Made by a program: the position numbers and the translations under genes
Assembly (NCBI GenBank): GCA_947034895.1
Contig: OX344761.1
Span: 89,727,447 to 89,791,446, forward strand
Reading direction: 5' to 3'
DNA from: Rhytidiadelphus loreus
Taxonomy: Eukaryota > Streptophyta > Bryopsida > Hypnales > Hylocomiaceae
DNA: 64,000 bases
Shown here: piece after piece, positions 48,683 through 61,026 of the stretch
How positions within the stretch are numbered: the stretch's first letter is position 1
Layout of the letters: each line of letters begins with the position of its first letter
Notes under the pieces: model-generated
Databases searched by the model: none
Told to the model about the DNA's origin: nothing
The model's input: only the letters and a program-made list of their open reading frames with translations

Positions 48683-50007
48683 CGTTCTCGAGGATTACAC
48701 TCAACCCTCTCCAATTGCTTGTACTCTGTAATTGGTAATTGTTCAGTCCTTGTTTGTCTATCAGGATGAATCTTTCAGGTTGCGTACAAATCTGATTGGA
48801 CAACTTCCACATGTCAAGTTTTAGACACATTCATAAGAAGTTCATGTTTATCATAAAGTGCAGTTAGGGTTGAGTGTTCTTTTGTTGTATTGGGGAATTT
48901 TTCAACTATTGAAAATATTCATTTTTAAGGTTCAAGTGTAAGGTAAGTATAATAGCAACAATGTATTTGATCCTGATAATTAGTATGATTGTAGTACATT
49001 TTTTGTCCCTAAATTTAGGATATCGATTTGTGGTAATGTCGAGTTTTGAGTCTTGTTGGTTTGGGGTATACTTACCTCTGTGATCTTCACATTCTACAAT
49101 GGTGTTCACCAACCATTAACTTTTTTGTCGCTGTAATTGCGTTCTGGTCGGCAGTTATGTGCTTTGTTTTCAATAGTAGTTCCCTTTCTTGATTTCAGGC
49201 TGTGGGAGGATCGATGCCAAAGAGAAAACGTCCAAGAATTGGAGCATCTTGAACACTGATTCTTCCTTGAATCAGTGGTTGGATTAGCAGTTGACTAGCC
49301 CTCAAGTCATTAGCAGTTGTATGGGGCTGCGAGTTTTACAACTGTCCCTTTTCTCGCAGTACCTTCTCCTGAACGTTACATCTTCAGCAACCACGGAAAG
49401 CTCCTTGAATGGATATGATCAACCTCCCATGGAAAAGTAACGTATGTACCTCTTTGTAGTTGTTCTATGCTCATTTCACATGGCAGGCAACAAGCCAACA
49501 ACAGAATCTGCCTCCTGTTCGCCACTTCCGGCCCACCGTGACTTTTTCAACAGAAGTTAGAGCTTTCCATAGGCTCTGTCTTCACTGCACCCTCTTTTCC
49601 TGCAAAGCAAACCACTTGTTACCAAATTTTAGATCCTCCAAATATCCGGTCTACATTCAATGTATGATAATGAATTGAAAGGTTCCGAATATCTTGGCCC
49701 TTGGGTAAAGTGAATCTCACAGTTGTACTGTCGACTACAGGATCAGGATATGAGGCAATGTCGCACCGCTGCATACAGAGCACAGAAGATTACTAACAAT
49801 GTACATATTCCAGCATCTCGGATGTGCCCTTACGGACACACGCGAGAAAACAATCACAAGATAATGCAACATACAAACAATGGGATTCACACGATACGCC
49901 GGCCAACACAGAAGATCGCATACTGAGATGCATAATTATACTAAAAAAAATTTGGAGACACAAATTTGTGAAGAACCCTAATTCTAAAGGAAGAGATTGT
50001 ACACTAT

Positions 50008-51276
50008 CTAGATCACGTAATCCGACCACTCCTTAATGAAGGAGGTGTGATTCATAGACCTCCCGGGAATCTCCTTCAACTGGGCAGGCTTTTGTTTCCC
50101 ACCTATCAAACGAGCAGGGTTTCCTACAGCTGTAGTATGAGGAGGCACATCAATCAGCACAATGGAACCAGCTCCAATCTTCGCCCCTTCGCCTATTGTA
50201 ATGTTGCCGAGGATGATTGCCCCAGCGCCAATAAGAACACCATCACGAATTTTGGGATGACGATCCCCTTCCACAGCGCCCGTGCCTCCCAGAGTAACAT
50301 GATGCAAAATTGAAACATTATTTCCTATGGTAGCCGTCTCCCCTACCACCAGCCCTGTGGCGTGGTCGAAAAGCACGCCGGAGCCTATCTTCGCCGCAGG
50401 ATGAATGTCGACATGGAAAACCTCGGAGACTCTGCTCTGAATCGCCAAAGCTAATGAGTGTCGCCCTTGGTTCCAGAGCCAGTGCGCGACTCTGTACGCT
50501 TGGCAGGCCAAGAATCCTTTATAATTGAGCAAACAATGGGAATACGAAACACATGCAGGGTCACGCTCCTTCACGGCTTCAATGTCGTCCCGAATCGCAC
50601 GCCGGATGCTGGCGTCTTCCATGAATGTGTCGTTGAGCAGGCTGAAGAGCTGTGTGCTTAAGAGTGTACTGTTGGAGAGCTTGTTTCCGAGGTGGAAAGC
50701 GAGCGATCTCTCCAGTGATCTGTGCGAAAGTATCGTCGAATATAAGTAACTGGCTAGGGCTGGCTCCTTGATGGAATCCCAGCGCGCCTCCTCTCTCATT
50801 TTGAGCCACAGATGGTCGACTTCCTCCATGGCTGGAAGATCCTCCACAACGCTGACATCCCTGTTGTCAGTCCGGGATGGCGACAGCAATGCGCTCTGAT
50901 ACTCCAGCAAGGGAATGACATCCCTAAAATTCTCCAGCACCTGCGAGTCCTTCGTGGAGCCTCGCCCTTCCATCAAGATAGCCATGGTGGACGGTAAACC
51001 CTGGCGCCGGCTCTTACGCGAAACGGTTACTGGCAAGGAGCTCGAAAAAGCTGCATTGGAAGACAACGGCGACGACGAGCACTCCGAGCGCTGGCAAGAA
51101 GACGCGCCGCTGTCTGACCGAAGCGCCAGCGACACGGGAGAACATTTCACACAGCCGCCCTCACAGAAACGAGGCTTCGCAGTGCCGTCAAGCCTCGCCA
51201 CCGAGCTCGCCACCTTCACCATGAGGTCGGCTCGCGGCAACGCCGCCGCGGCCATCCCTACTCCCGCCGCCTTCAT
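50008..51276 (-). CDS. SERAT: Serine O-acetyltransferase
   Basis: Transfers acetyl from acetyl-CoA to L-serine to make O-acetylserine, the entry step of cysteine synthesis, acting with O-acetylserine(thiol)lyase. An intronless 422-residue frame from the ATG at 51276; the TTG 18 bases upstream is not a likely start. Residues 1-100 are Ala/Arg/Ser-rich and basic, a plastid or mitochondrial leader. The N-terminal helical SAT domain spans about 150-280 (WLKMREEARWD, YKGFLACQAYRVAHWLW). The left-handed beta-helix follows: VDIHPAAKIGSG, FDHATGLVVGETA with the catalytic His region (304-308), VTLGGTG, GDRHPKI, IGAGAIILGN, VPPHTTAVGNPARLIGG. The C-terminus EWSDYVI is the tail that docks into OAS(thiol)lyase. 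No frameshift or stop. Confidence 0.95.
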   Translation of the reverse strand: MKAAGVGMAAAALPRADLMVKVASSVARLDGTAKPRFCEGGCVKCSPVSLALRSDSGASSCQRSECSSSPLSSNAAFSSSLPVTVSRKSRRQGLPSTMAILMEGRGSTKDSQVLENFRDVIPLLEYQSALLSPSRTDNRDVSVVEDLPAMEEVDHLWLKMREEARWDSIKEPALASYLYSTILSHRSLERSLAFHLGNKLSNSTLLSTQLFSLLNDTFMEDASIRRAIRDDIEAVKERDPACVSYSHCLLNYKGFLACQAYRVAHWLWNQGRHSLALAIQSRVSEVFHVDIHPAAKIGSGVLFDHATGLVVGETATIGNNVSILHHVTLGGTGAVEGDRHPKIRDGVLIGAGAIILGNITIGEGAKIGAGSIVLIDVPPHTTAVGNPARLIGGKQKPAQLKEIPGRSMNHTSFIKEWSDYVI

Positions 51277-52710
51277 CCGCCGCCGCTTCTTCAAATTCTC
51301 TCAGGAAAAACACAAATTTTTTTCCAAAAATTCTTCCAAAATTCGCAAATCTCAACCCTCCTCTCAAAATCGAAACAGGCTCACAGGTTCACAATCTCCC
51401 TCCAGAAACCAAATCACAATGAGCTCAAGTACAGACTAACCCCGAATTGTCCAGAAATACTCAACTGCGGCCCAATTTGGCCCGTTGTGCGCCTCGTTTG
51501 GAATTGCGAAACTAGAGCTACTCACGACAATAGTGGTGAAGATTGGAGGAGGGGCTTTGCGGAAGATTGTTGAAGACTGGTGGCAGTGGAGCGGAACTAA
51601 TATACTCACTCTGTATTCCGTGTCCAGCGCTCCACCCCCTTCGTTCGTGTGCTTCTTTCCCACCTTCCTCTCTTCCCGACTTTCTTTACCTCCCTTTCTT
51701 TATCTTTTGGGGGCTCCTCCTCGCCAACACCAAAGGACTTTCTTTTTGATTCCGGATTTCTTTTCCGGATCTTACTCAGCCAGGTTTCGTCTCGTTCTTC
51801 ATCCGCGTGAGAGTGTCCAGTCAAAGGGGTAGATTTCGGTATAAGTGTTGCAATGAGTTTATTAATTCTTTTTAGAAGTTTCACAAAGAAAAAAAGAAAA
51901 AAATGGGAATCAGTTGGATAGTTTTGTTGTTTACGCTACCAAGACCTCAAAAAGTGAGTTTGTTCAATATTTGATGTCTTCTTTTGAAAAGAAAAAAGAA
52001 AAATGATTAACACCTTAAATTTTAGATGCTTATTATATTATCGGTGTAACTCTCAAGTGAGTGAATTCCAAGTCGATGAATTGCACGTTGTTGTATACTC
52101 GAGGATGAATGTGTTTTCATCAAGTCATAGAAATGTTGATTTCATGCTTACAAATGCTGAGTTTATAGCTGATATGTAAAGATGGTGCAGGGCATACTGG
52201 TATAATATAGCTTTACGTGCCCTCTAACAGGGTAATTCAGTGTGGTGACTCGAACTGAAGGAAATTGCTATCGAATGCAGAGGTGAACAGCCTCCGCTCC
52301 TTCCTATGAGTAGTAATAAGGGTACTACTGTACAGAAACAGTCTGTCAGTTTATCGTTACAAACAGCATCCAAAATACCTCAATAGAAAAAGAGCTTCAA
52401 TTGGGGCCGGCAAGGGAGAAGATGAATTTCAATTGGACGGAAGAAGGACACTTGGCGAACCTCCTCTGGGCAAGGGAGTCCTCCGTCAACCGTGGCAGTT
52501 ATGTTGCACATCTGCCGTGGTTCTCAAATCTCAGCTTCTCAATCAAAAAGAGTCGAACTGTAACTGAAGAAATGATAAGTGTTGCCACGAGTCGGTTTGT
52601 CTCACTGCTGTGTCATGTCGGACCCCCCTGGCTGGTGCCGTGGTGGTTGGCTTTGGACTACTGTACGTATTCTACTTTTTGCCGTTGATACAAATTTCGA
52701 TTTAGAAAAG
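51277..52710. other. SAT upstream region, no further gene recognised
   Basis: Purine/pyrimidine-biased sequence follows the SAT start and probably includes its promoter and leader. Open frames at 51485-51832 and 52401-52688 carry no motif. Confidence 0.4.
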
Positions 52711-52790
52711 AAAAGAAGAAGAAATAATAGTATTAGTATTAATATTATTATTATTAACAACAACAACAACAATTTTTTTTTTTAAAAGCT
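52711..52790. repeat. Compound microsatellite
   Basis: AAG, TAT/TTA, AAC and T runs follow one another directly. Confidence 0.9.
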
Positions 52791-54264
52791 TCAGTCAGTT
52801 GTTTGTACAGACCCAACTGTATGACCGACCTGTTTTTTTCTTCCCTGTGTCTGTCTTTCACAAACAGATTCTGGTTTACCAGGTAACTTCCGGACTTCGC
52901 AGTTTCCCAGAACTCAATTCTTTTAATGGGAACAAACTGAATCTCCTGCCATCCACAACAGACTGAAGCTTCCTCGAGATTGAAATGAGTTTCCTTGTGG
53001 TTCACTCTTGCACGGAGGTGAGTGGCCGGGACGGCGGGAGGTCGCTGTTAGAATGCTTGCTTGCCGAATTTAGCAATTGGTCCATCCTATCAATTACGTG
53101 TGGAAGTCATTTGATACTGGGTATCAGTGATGCTGGGGTGGTGTCACGGCACATCAGTCTGCTTGAGGGAAAAATTGGAGAATCTGCGATGGATGCTCAG
53201 TTCTTTTTTTAGTTTTTTTCAAATTGTTGTGGCAATTGCTTGCTTTGACTCAGTGAGTGTGAGTCCGTCTGTTCAGTTGGGAAAGAAAATGGATTCACTT
53301 TTCCTTGCAATTTCCATGATCTGGGCATGGAAACGAGGAAGACTGAGCTTTTTACACAAATTGTTGTGAAGCTTTTCTGTAGGTAAGGTAGGAGGCTCTG
53401 TAATCGTGCATCTAAGGGGGAAAAAAGCTTGTGGTGCGAAATCAAAGTAGACAATCATGTCAAGAATTTTGAGGCATGTGAAGAAGTGACAAAGGCGTGA
53501 GTCCCCTTTTTTTCCGAAATTTTTGAGGCAAATTGAAATTATGAGGGAATTTCAAACTGACATGCAGTAGGGCTCTAGTCTTGCTCATAGGTATACTAGT
53601 AAGCAATCACAGCATGTCTGTAAGTCACTGAAGTTTGGCCTGAAAGTAAGTACAATGTGCTTTCATGTAATTCATAATCCATTGTAAATAATAAGTCCAA
53701 GTATTTCATTACTTATATTAGTTTTTTATTCCCTGAATTCATAAAGTGCTATAGCACCCAAGTACACTCACGATAGTATGTATTCTAAAGTTAGTAGAGT
53801 TCAAAAACGAAACACCTGCAATCTCATTTTTTGGATTCAAAATCACTCAATCTTTTCCAGAACATACTGCACGATTAATGGCCAGCCTATGATGGTCGAT
53901 TGAAAATGACCCTCCAACAATCGAGCCTCCTACCTTAAGTAGACTGCGTACGTCATGGAGGCTCACATTCAGCTCATTTCAAACCATGGTTCCTAAGCAA
54001 CAAACTCTTGTTCAATCTGATCGATTTATACTCTCTCCGTATTCCCATCATGTTCCCACTATTGCTCCCTCTTTGATCTTTGAATCACGACATGAATTTA
54101 GGGATGGAGTGGCAAGCAACAATATGTTGGGATATTGTACTTTGTATGCCATTGTCTTTTCCTGTATATATGTTTGAACATTTATTCTCATATTCAACTT
54201 TGTACAACACCGTTTGGGGGCAATGAAATCTACAATATTGACTACTACGTGGCATCACCTCCAA
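52791..54264. other. Intergenic, nothing recognised
   Basis: Short open frames on both strands with no protein-like motif. Confidence 0.45.
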
Positions 54265-54268
54265 TTTA

Positions 54269-55154
54269 CCCCTAGAGTCCCACCCAAATCTACCATTTTC
54301 AATGCAAACAACAAAAAAAATTAACATTTTCTTTTTAGCATATCCAACCATAGGATCTTGCACTAGACTAGTATGAGAATTTCCAGAAGAAATCTCAATT
54401 TTTTTTACCATCTTGATCACAACACATAGGCATTATGGTCAAGAAAACAAGTGTTTTTGTTCCTAACTTGACTAAATTATAAGGTTTTGAATCCTCTTAA
54501 CTTAAAATTTTTGTACTACAGAGTACAAATTAAAAAAAAAGTTATATTGAAGATTTGAGTTGAGAATTTGGGAATTTATTTTTAAATATTGTAATTTTCG
54601 TACTTTAAAAAATTGCTAAGTCGAAGTAGGTACTAAATAAAAACTAAATTGTTGATAGTTCTAAGATGGAATTAAAACACACTAATTTCAACAATGAGAT
54701 TGTTCTAAATAGAAAACTAAATGGTGTGTAATTTTTAGTTTTCTTAAACTATTAAAATTGAATTAAAAAACGGATCCAATACTAACATTATTTTCTTAAG
54801 AATTTGCTAAAATTGCCCACAAAACAAGAAGTTTCGTAACTTTACAATACTTATCAAAATGGAATGATCAAATCTTTTTACATAGACAAAAATATAACCT
54901 ATTAGAATTTTTTTTTAAATTAGATTATTTCAAGTTTTGAGGTTTGTTTTTTGTGTTCACCTTCTCATGTTTTGGGCTTATTGTGGCATAACATTTGCTC
55001 CCAAGCATTGATTGAAATAAAAATTATATTTTGAAAAAGCTAATCAATCTTTTTATTTTGAAAAAAAAATCCATAAATCTTGCCAAAGATTGAGATCATA
55101 GGTACTTGCCCGAACCTTCAAGAGTCCCCCAAGGGACTCTTTAACCTTTAGGGG
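54269..55154. mobile_element. TTAA-family element, diverged copy
   Basis: CCCCTAGAGTCCC after TTTA at the left and AACCTTTAGGGG before TTAA (55155-55158) at the right. The interior aligns in parts with 56748-57672, for example around GATCTTG at 54355 and 56869. Confidence 0.55.
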
Positions 55155-55158
55155 TTAA

Positions 55159-56499
55159 AACATTTGCATTATAAGCAATGCCCCCATTGCAATCTACAAT
55201 GAAGATCATTGTAAGATAGTACCCATAATGTTAACGATTTTGCTTAGCCATACTTGTAAGGTACATCATGAAAATAAGTAACATTGACACAATGTATAGT
55301 TATCAATCAACATTTAATTTTTTGGTACCATAACCAAAATCTTAGTTGAATTTGGTATTGGCTACCAATATATTCAACAAAATGAAAAAATGGGAATGAA
55401 TTAGTCAAAATATCTCCAAGAATAAAAGACTTGCCAAATTTTGGATGATGTTTTTAACTATTATTATGGATAAAGGTACAATATTGATGGATGAATTTCC
55501 AAAAATGTATGATGGTTTTGACCCCTTCGCATTTCAAGGAGTGTATTGGGTTAGCAACTAAGGTAGAACAATCCAATGTCATTAGTCATCCAATCCCAAA
55601 ATCTACCGGACCCTCCCATTTGTGTCAATCTCCTACCCATTATCACAATCTTAGCAACCCTTTAGCATCATAACAATGCACTTGGGGATTATAAAACATC
55701 ACATAAAACATGAGTTTCTTATAGTATTTCCTCTTAGGATACAAAAACAAAAAATGTCAGCTAGTGTGTATTGAATGCAACAAGGTTTTCTTCTAGTGTT
55801 ACCTTAGCATGCGTAGACCCCACACTTTACCAATTTAGGCCCAACCAACTTTGGAAAATCACATAAAATTCATTTCTTGTTGGAATGTCTTCATTCTACT
55901 TGCAAATGTCTTTATCCTACTTGCACACAACTTCATTCTATTGACAAATGGCTTCTCTCAAACTTTTTAATCTCTAAAAATCATGTAAATTGACAAAATT
56001 AGCTATTCCAAAGTACCCAAATAGCACATTTGAATTGTAATAGGTTGATCTACCTTAGAAACCATTGATTGTAGTCCTTGATAAATGGTAAAATATACTC
56101 CATGTTCACATCTGTTAGCTAGTATTTGCCACATCTATCATTTGTCTATGATGTTGCGCCACCATTCTTAATTAAGGCCACATCATGCAATGGAAGAACA
56201 CATAAGGTGAAAACACCGTCCCTATACTTGTATTAAAGTGTCCTTGAAAAGCATTATTAAACTGTCTCCATACTAAACTATGATTAGTTGGCTACAAATT
56301 TTGTGAGATTTCGGTTTCAGATCTACCTATATGATGGATTCAATGATCTATGGAGTTTTTCACTTTGAGAATTCATAGAAATTACATGCTATATCCAAAA
56401 AAATCTTTTTAGGAAAAGGTCCCTCCAACTATGTTGAATTGCTTATTTTGACATTTTTCATTGTCGCTTCCACCATAATTATGAGGATTAGACAATGGA
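55159..56499. other. Intergenic, nothing recognised
   Basis: AT-rich sequence without motifs. Confidence 0.5.
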
Positions 56500-57780
56500 T
56501 CCATAGAGTGAAACATCATATTCACCAACCAACACATCACCCACACAGTCTCCAGTAACTATCCAAAAGTTCTCATTTAAAGTAACTACACCTAATTTCA
56601 ACCTCTTTCTAAAACCGACCACTCTAGATTCTTGCCTAAAATGTATTCCTAAGAGTTTATGGTCAATTTTTGAAACTTCTATTTTCAACACTTTGTGAAA
56701 ATTCATAGTTTATTCATATGATGTCCAAAAAATGCATTCTAAGATAACTCTTAAAGGTTAGAGACTATGTTTTCACCAAAAACGCTCCAAAACTGCCAAT
56801 TTTGATACAAGCACCAAATTTTAGATGAAATTTTTTTTGTAGACATGTGACCAGAGGATCTTGTAGTAAAATAGTTTGAAAAGATGCGAAAAAAAATTCC
56901 AGAATTTTACACCGTGTAGATTGCAAGATATTAACGTTTGAAGTGACAAAAATCATTTTTTGGGCCCCTGTAAAAATACAGGCAGCTGCACTTTACAAAG
57001 TCACATTTGTATGAAAAAATGTCCAAAATGGTGGTTACTCTTTGGATTCATTATTCAAATCAAGATGGCTTTTCAACACTCAAAATTTTAGATCATTTGA
57101 AATAGCACAACATATAGGGAAAAAATAGTAAGTAGAAAGAAGTAGAAAGTGATTCAAAACACTAAATTGTTAAGAATTTAATTATAAAATTGAAAAATTT
57201 CAATCCCAATGGTAGTAATGTAGTAATAAACAATCTACATCACATTTTTTTAGTTTTTTCAAAAAATATAAAAAATAGAGTTAAATAAAGGACTCCAAAG
57301 TTTATTTTCGAGTGGGAATCCATAACTATCTGCAAACTATAACACCTCATAACTTTCATCTTGTAAATCAAAATGGAATGATTCAAAGCTTCCCACGTAT
57401 ATATAAATCTAGAAAAGCAAGTTTTAAAAATTATTTTAAAAAAAAAGTTTTTTTAAGAAATTTTTGGGTTGCCTACCAAGCATTGAAAATTTCATATCAT
57501 GCAATAACTTTTGAACCTTGTAGTCAAAAGTTATGAAAATTGTTGGGCCTTAAAGCTACTCCTTAGGCTCATATTTAGTGGAAATTTCAAAGAAAATAAA
57601 TAAAAATTCCATTTGTAGTGAGCTGCCCTAAATTGCTATGTTTTCAAAAAACACAATTTGGTCCTTTAGGGGATAATCTAGGATCCCCTTTTGATCCCCT
57701 CAAAAAAATTCAATACAATAATGGAAACCATGTTGAATTGCCTATTGGTGCAATTTGAGGTGTCGTTACCTCATAATGTG
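56500..57780. repeat. Dispersed repeat R, split by a TTAA-family insertion
   Basis: 56580-56747 and 57673-57780 match, in order, 61070-61360 (CTACACCTAATTT, ATGTCCAAAAAATGCA, TGGAAACCATGTTGAATT). The 925 bp between them is absent from the other copy. Confidence 0.7.
56748..57672. mobile_element. TTAA-family element inserted in repeat R
   Basis: CTCTTAAAGG and CCTTTAGGGG ends flanked by ATAA on both sides (56744-56747, 57673-57676). The paralogous uninserted sequence at about 61230 shows a single copy of the target region. Closely related to 35335-36276. Confidence 0.8.
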
Positions 57781-58257
57781 GGCACCTGCGAATGCGCCAC
57801 TGATCCCAAACCACCATCATCATTATGGATACATCTCTACAATCAATATGTACCTATGTGGAAGAAATGATTTTAGAACCTCTACCAAAAAACACTTGTT
57901 CCTTTCATATATAATTTTTGCATACTGAATCTGAATGTCGCATTCTTTAGTATGTTGGAACCTCCTTTCACATGCCAATAAGAAAAATATGGAAATCAAA
58001 CTAGTCTAACAATAGTAATAGTAACTAGGCATAGTAGCAAATGGTGGCAGGTTTGGGGGTACTCACCTTGAGTAGAGTTCACTATGCACCCAAAAGTGAC
58101 AGTCACACATTTGGTTTGCCATTAGTTGCCTCCTCCTCTCCCAAAAATGAATAGGCCGTTGATTTTTTTTTAAATGCTTCCCCCTCCAGAATGCCATTGA
58201 TTTCTCAAAATTTCTTAAGTCGTTGATCTTTGAGATTGAATCTAAGCCATCCATCCA
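57781..58257. other. Intergenic, nothing recognised
   Basis: No motif or gene seen. Confidence 0.5.
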
Positions 58258-58420
58258 AATACAAATCAGAATACAAATCAGAATACAAATCAGAATACAA
58301 ATCAGAATACGGATATAGATACAAATACGGTACCAAAATACGAATAGAAATACTTGATATTGGAATATTGTACAATACAAATACAAATACAATATACGGG
58401 ATACGGGATACGGGATATGG
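58258..58420. repeat. Short tandem repeats
   Basis: ACAAATCAGAAT is repeated four times, followed by degenerate ACAAATACG units and three TACGGGA units. Confidence 0.85.
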
Positions 58421-59164
58421 GATTTTCATTGTCCCATATTGTTTGTCATGATAACCTCATTCAAAAAATTAAAAGTAGGGGGAGGGGGATGAAAATTTAA
58501 GAAATTAATTTTAATTAAATTTCTTTTTTAAACCCAAAGTGGGGGGTCTGGAGTGGAGTTTAAAATTAATTAATTAAAATTTTGAGTGCATAATGACAGA
58601 AGTGACCATGCATGCCTAAGAACAATATTTAGAGGCTCACTTCACAAATTTAAAGTAGAGCTAAGGTAGTGTATAGTATGTCCTACTAGTATAATTTGTA
58701 TTGACCTTTGGGACTTGATGTGGTGGGATCCTAGATGAATCCTACATGAACAAATTCCTCTTTTATACCAATCTTAGAAAGAGGTTGGAGTTGGGGCTAG
58801 TTCTCACTAACACTCCAAATTTCATTAAATTCTCTAAATTTTTCTAGTGAAAATTTGAAGAATTAGGACTTGGTGTTTCACACTGTGTCTAAAATTTGAA
58901 GTCCTAGTTCACTTTACTACTAAGATTTCAACATTGTGTTTCACTAAAAAAACACTTGTAAGATATTAGCATTCAAATTTTTATTTATTTATTTTGCACC
59001 TTGCTATACTTGTTTTTTAGACTATAAATTTTCTTTACTTAGAGTTTTTGCATAATGGAGTTTTGAGCTTTAAATCTTTATAGTAGAAAATGCAGAATTT
59101 TTTTTTTCAAACAAAAACAAATCAATATTCATTCTTTAAAATATTATTATATAATTTTATTTTA
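58421..59164. other. Probable left part of a TTAA-family copy
   Basis: No gene. The part after about 59030 resembles 54830-54960, so this and 59925-60102 look like two halves of one TTAA-family element. Confidence 0.4.
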
Positions 59165-59924
59165 GGGTAGTTGCAAGAAACACTTCACGTTTTTCGTTCA
59201 AAATTGCATTTTTTGGCCATAGGACTGGCAGTACTATGCAATACTACTAATACTACATTTTAGAAGTGCCCCGACAAATCTGTACCATTGATTGAAGGCG
59301 ACTGCAAATCTACACTGTTGATTTAGTACTATGTTGTACTATGCAGTACTACGGACTACTACGAAGTACTGTAGAAGCCACTGGGAACAAAAAATAGCAA
59401 AAAAAGAGTATGTAGAGATTTTCATTTTTAGTAATTCAAAAAAAATTCAAAAAAATTCCATAAAAAAAGTCATTTCGCTAGTGAAGACTGCACTTGCATT
59501 GCACCAAAAAATTCATGAAGGAAATTTTTTCCCTCTTCATAGCTTTCACACAAAGGTAGGTCACTTTGACCCCATGTGTGCAATCGACATGATGCTATTT
59601 TCATAAAAACTCAATGCCACCCCTTTTAGTGTTAGTAGACCTCCAACATGTCCAATTTGTGGCTTCAAATTCGCATTTTTGGGTCAAAAATAGGACTAAA
59701 AACCTCCAAAATGGCCAAGGTAGACATCCAATTGGGGGCAGATTAAAAATAATAAACTAATTTTTAATTTGTTTTTAAAAATTACTCAAGGTCTGTAACT
59801 TTAGCATCTACCTTCATTCCAAATTTCATGCCAAATGGACAAGCAACGCAAAAGTTATGAACAAAAAGTCAATTTTTAAGGGCGAGGGGACAAGAAATAG
59901 GACAAGTGTTTCTTGCAATCACCC
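59165..59924. mobile_element. GGGTGATTGC-ended element, copy b
   Basis: Left end GGGTAGTTGCAAGAAACACT, right end AAGTGTTTCTTGCAATCACC(C), flanked by TTTA on both sides (59161-59164, 59925-59928). 760 bp, non-coding. Many GTACTA/AGTACT palindromic trinucleotide blocks lie in the left third, as in copy a. Confidence 0.75.
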
Positions 59925-60102
59925 TTTAGGACTATGTAACATAATCTTCCAAGCACCAATTGAAATAAAAATTATGTTCACAAAAATCTAGTACATTCTT
60001 TTCCCTTCAAGAAATGTTCAAAAAATAAAATAAAAAATTGACATAATAGGAACTTGCCCAACATTGATAGGAAACTACTATAAGACTCTGAACCTTTAGT
60101 GG
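59925..60102. mobile_element. TTAA-family right arm
   Basis: Matches 54970-55154 and ends CCTTTAGTGG followed by ATAA. The element at 59165-59924 is inserted in it. Confidence 0.5.
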
Positions 60103-60753
60103 ATAAACGTTCCTACTTAGAAACACTTGTAGGGAGTTTGATGTCAAGGAGTTGGGACTTAGAGTAGGAATTGGGATTCTATTTTTACTAGGGCCAACTC
60201 TTGCTCCAAGTTCCAATTGTTGTTTTGTATATAATATGATAAGAATACCACAAAATCAAGACATCTTTATTTGTTGATTTTGTAAACAAATATGTTCATT
60301 GCAAATTCTATGCAAAAGGTACTTGACATAAAATTTATGATTGTATAGAGTATTGCACTTGTATTGAGATCAACCTATACCAACCTCTTACATTTTGAAT
60401 TACTATATATAAATCCTTTGAAGTGTTAGTGTAAGCAAGTTGCCCTGTTAATCTCTCAATGGCCAAATGGCCAATGTTTGCAATTCCTAGTGGCTGTGTT
60501 TATTGGAAATTGCTTGATTATAAGCAATCTGAAAGTAAACCCTAGAGTCTCAAATTGAGAGGGTTACATTTTAAAGAATTCTAGATGGAAAGATTTTAGT
60601 TATAGAATCAAAATGAAAAGTTAGTAAATTTTAACCTTCGAGGGTTGGCTTGCATAACATTGCATAACCAAACAACAATCCTCTCCATGTTGGGAAGGTA
60701 TTATGTTTTGCTAGATACCTAGGAGAGACTTATCATTTAATTCAAGGATTGGA

Positions 60754-61018
60754 TTTGGTAGGATGCTAAACACGTCCTACAAATTGGGCCCAACAAGGTG
60801 AATTTACCCTTGGAAAAAATACAAGAGTTTTTAAATTTGCCACACGTGACAATATTTGCAAATTTTGAATTCATACTTGCAATTACAGATCCCAAATGAA
60901 ATAGGAGAGGTGAAGAACATAGAATTAACAAGGCACAAAATAGGGGGCTTTTTTTCACAACTACCCTGTAAATCACAAAATTCACCTTGTTGGGAAGACG
61001 AGTTTAATATCCTACTTG
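60754..61018. mobile_element. 265 bp MITE with 8 bp target duplication
   Basis: GTAGGATGCTAAACACGTC at the left and CGAGTTTAATATCCTAC at the right are inverted, followed inward by CCAACAAGGTGAATTT and its inverse. GGATTGGA flanks both sides (60746-60753, 61019-61026). The paralogous site at 48150 has one GGATTGGA and no insert. An 8 bp duplication suggests a hAT-type MITE. Confidence 0.75.
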
Positions 61019-61026
61019 GGATTGGA

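Noticed and set aside
48429..48830. 133-residue minus-strand frame
   Set aside because: Overlaps a plus-strand candidate with better splice context; no recognisable domain on this strand.
50458..51439. Plus-strand frames across the serine acetyltransferase locus
   Set aside because: They are antisense to a clearly recognisable, intact enzyme.
58063..58451. Tyr/Ile-rich frames with YKSEYKSE-type repeats
   Set aside because: Direct translation of the 12 bp ACAAATCAGAAT tandem repeat.
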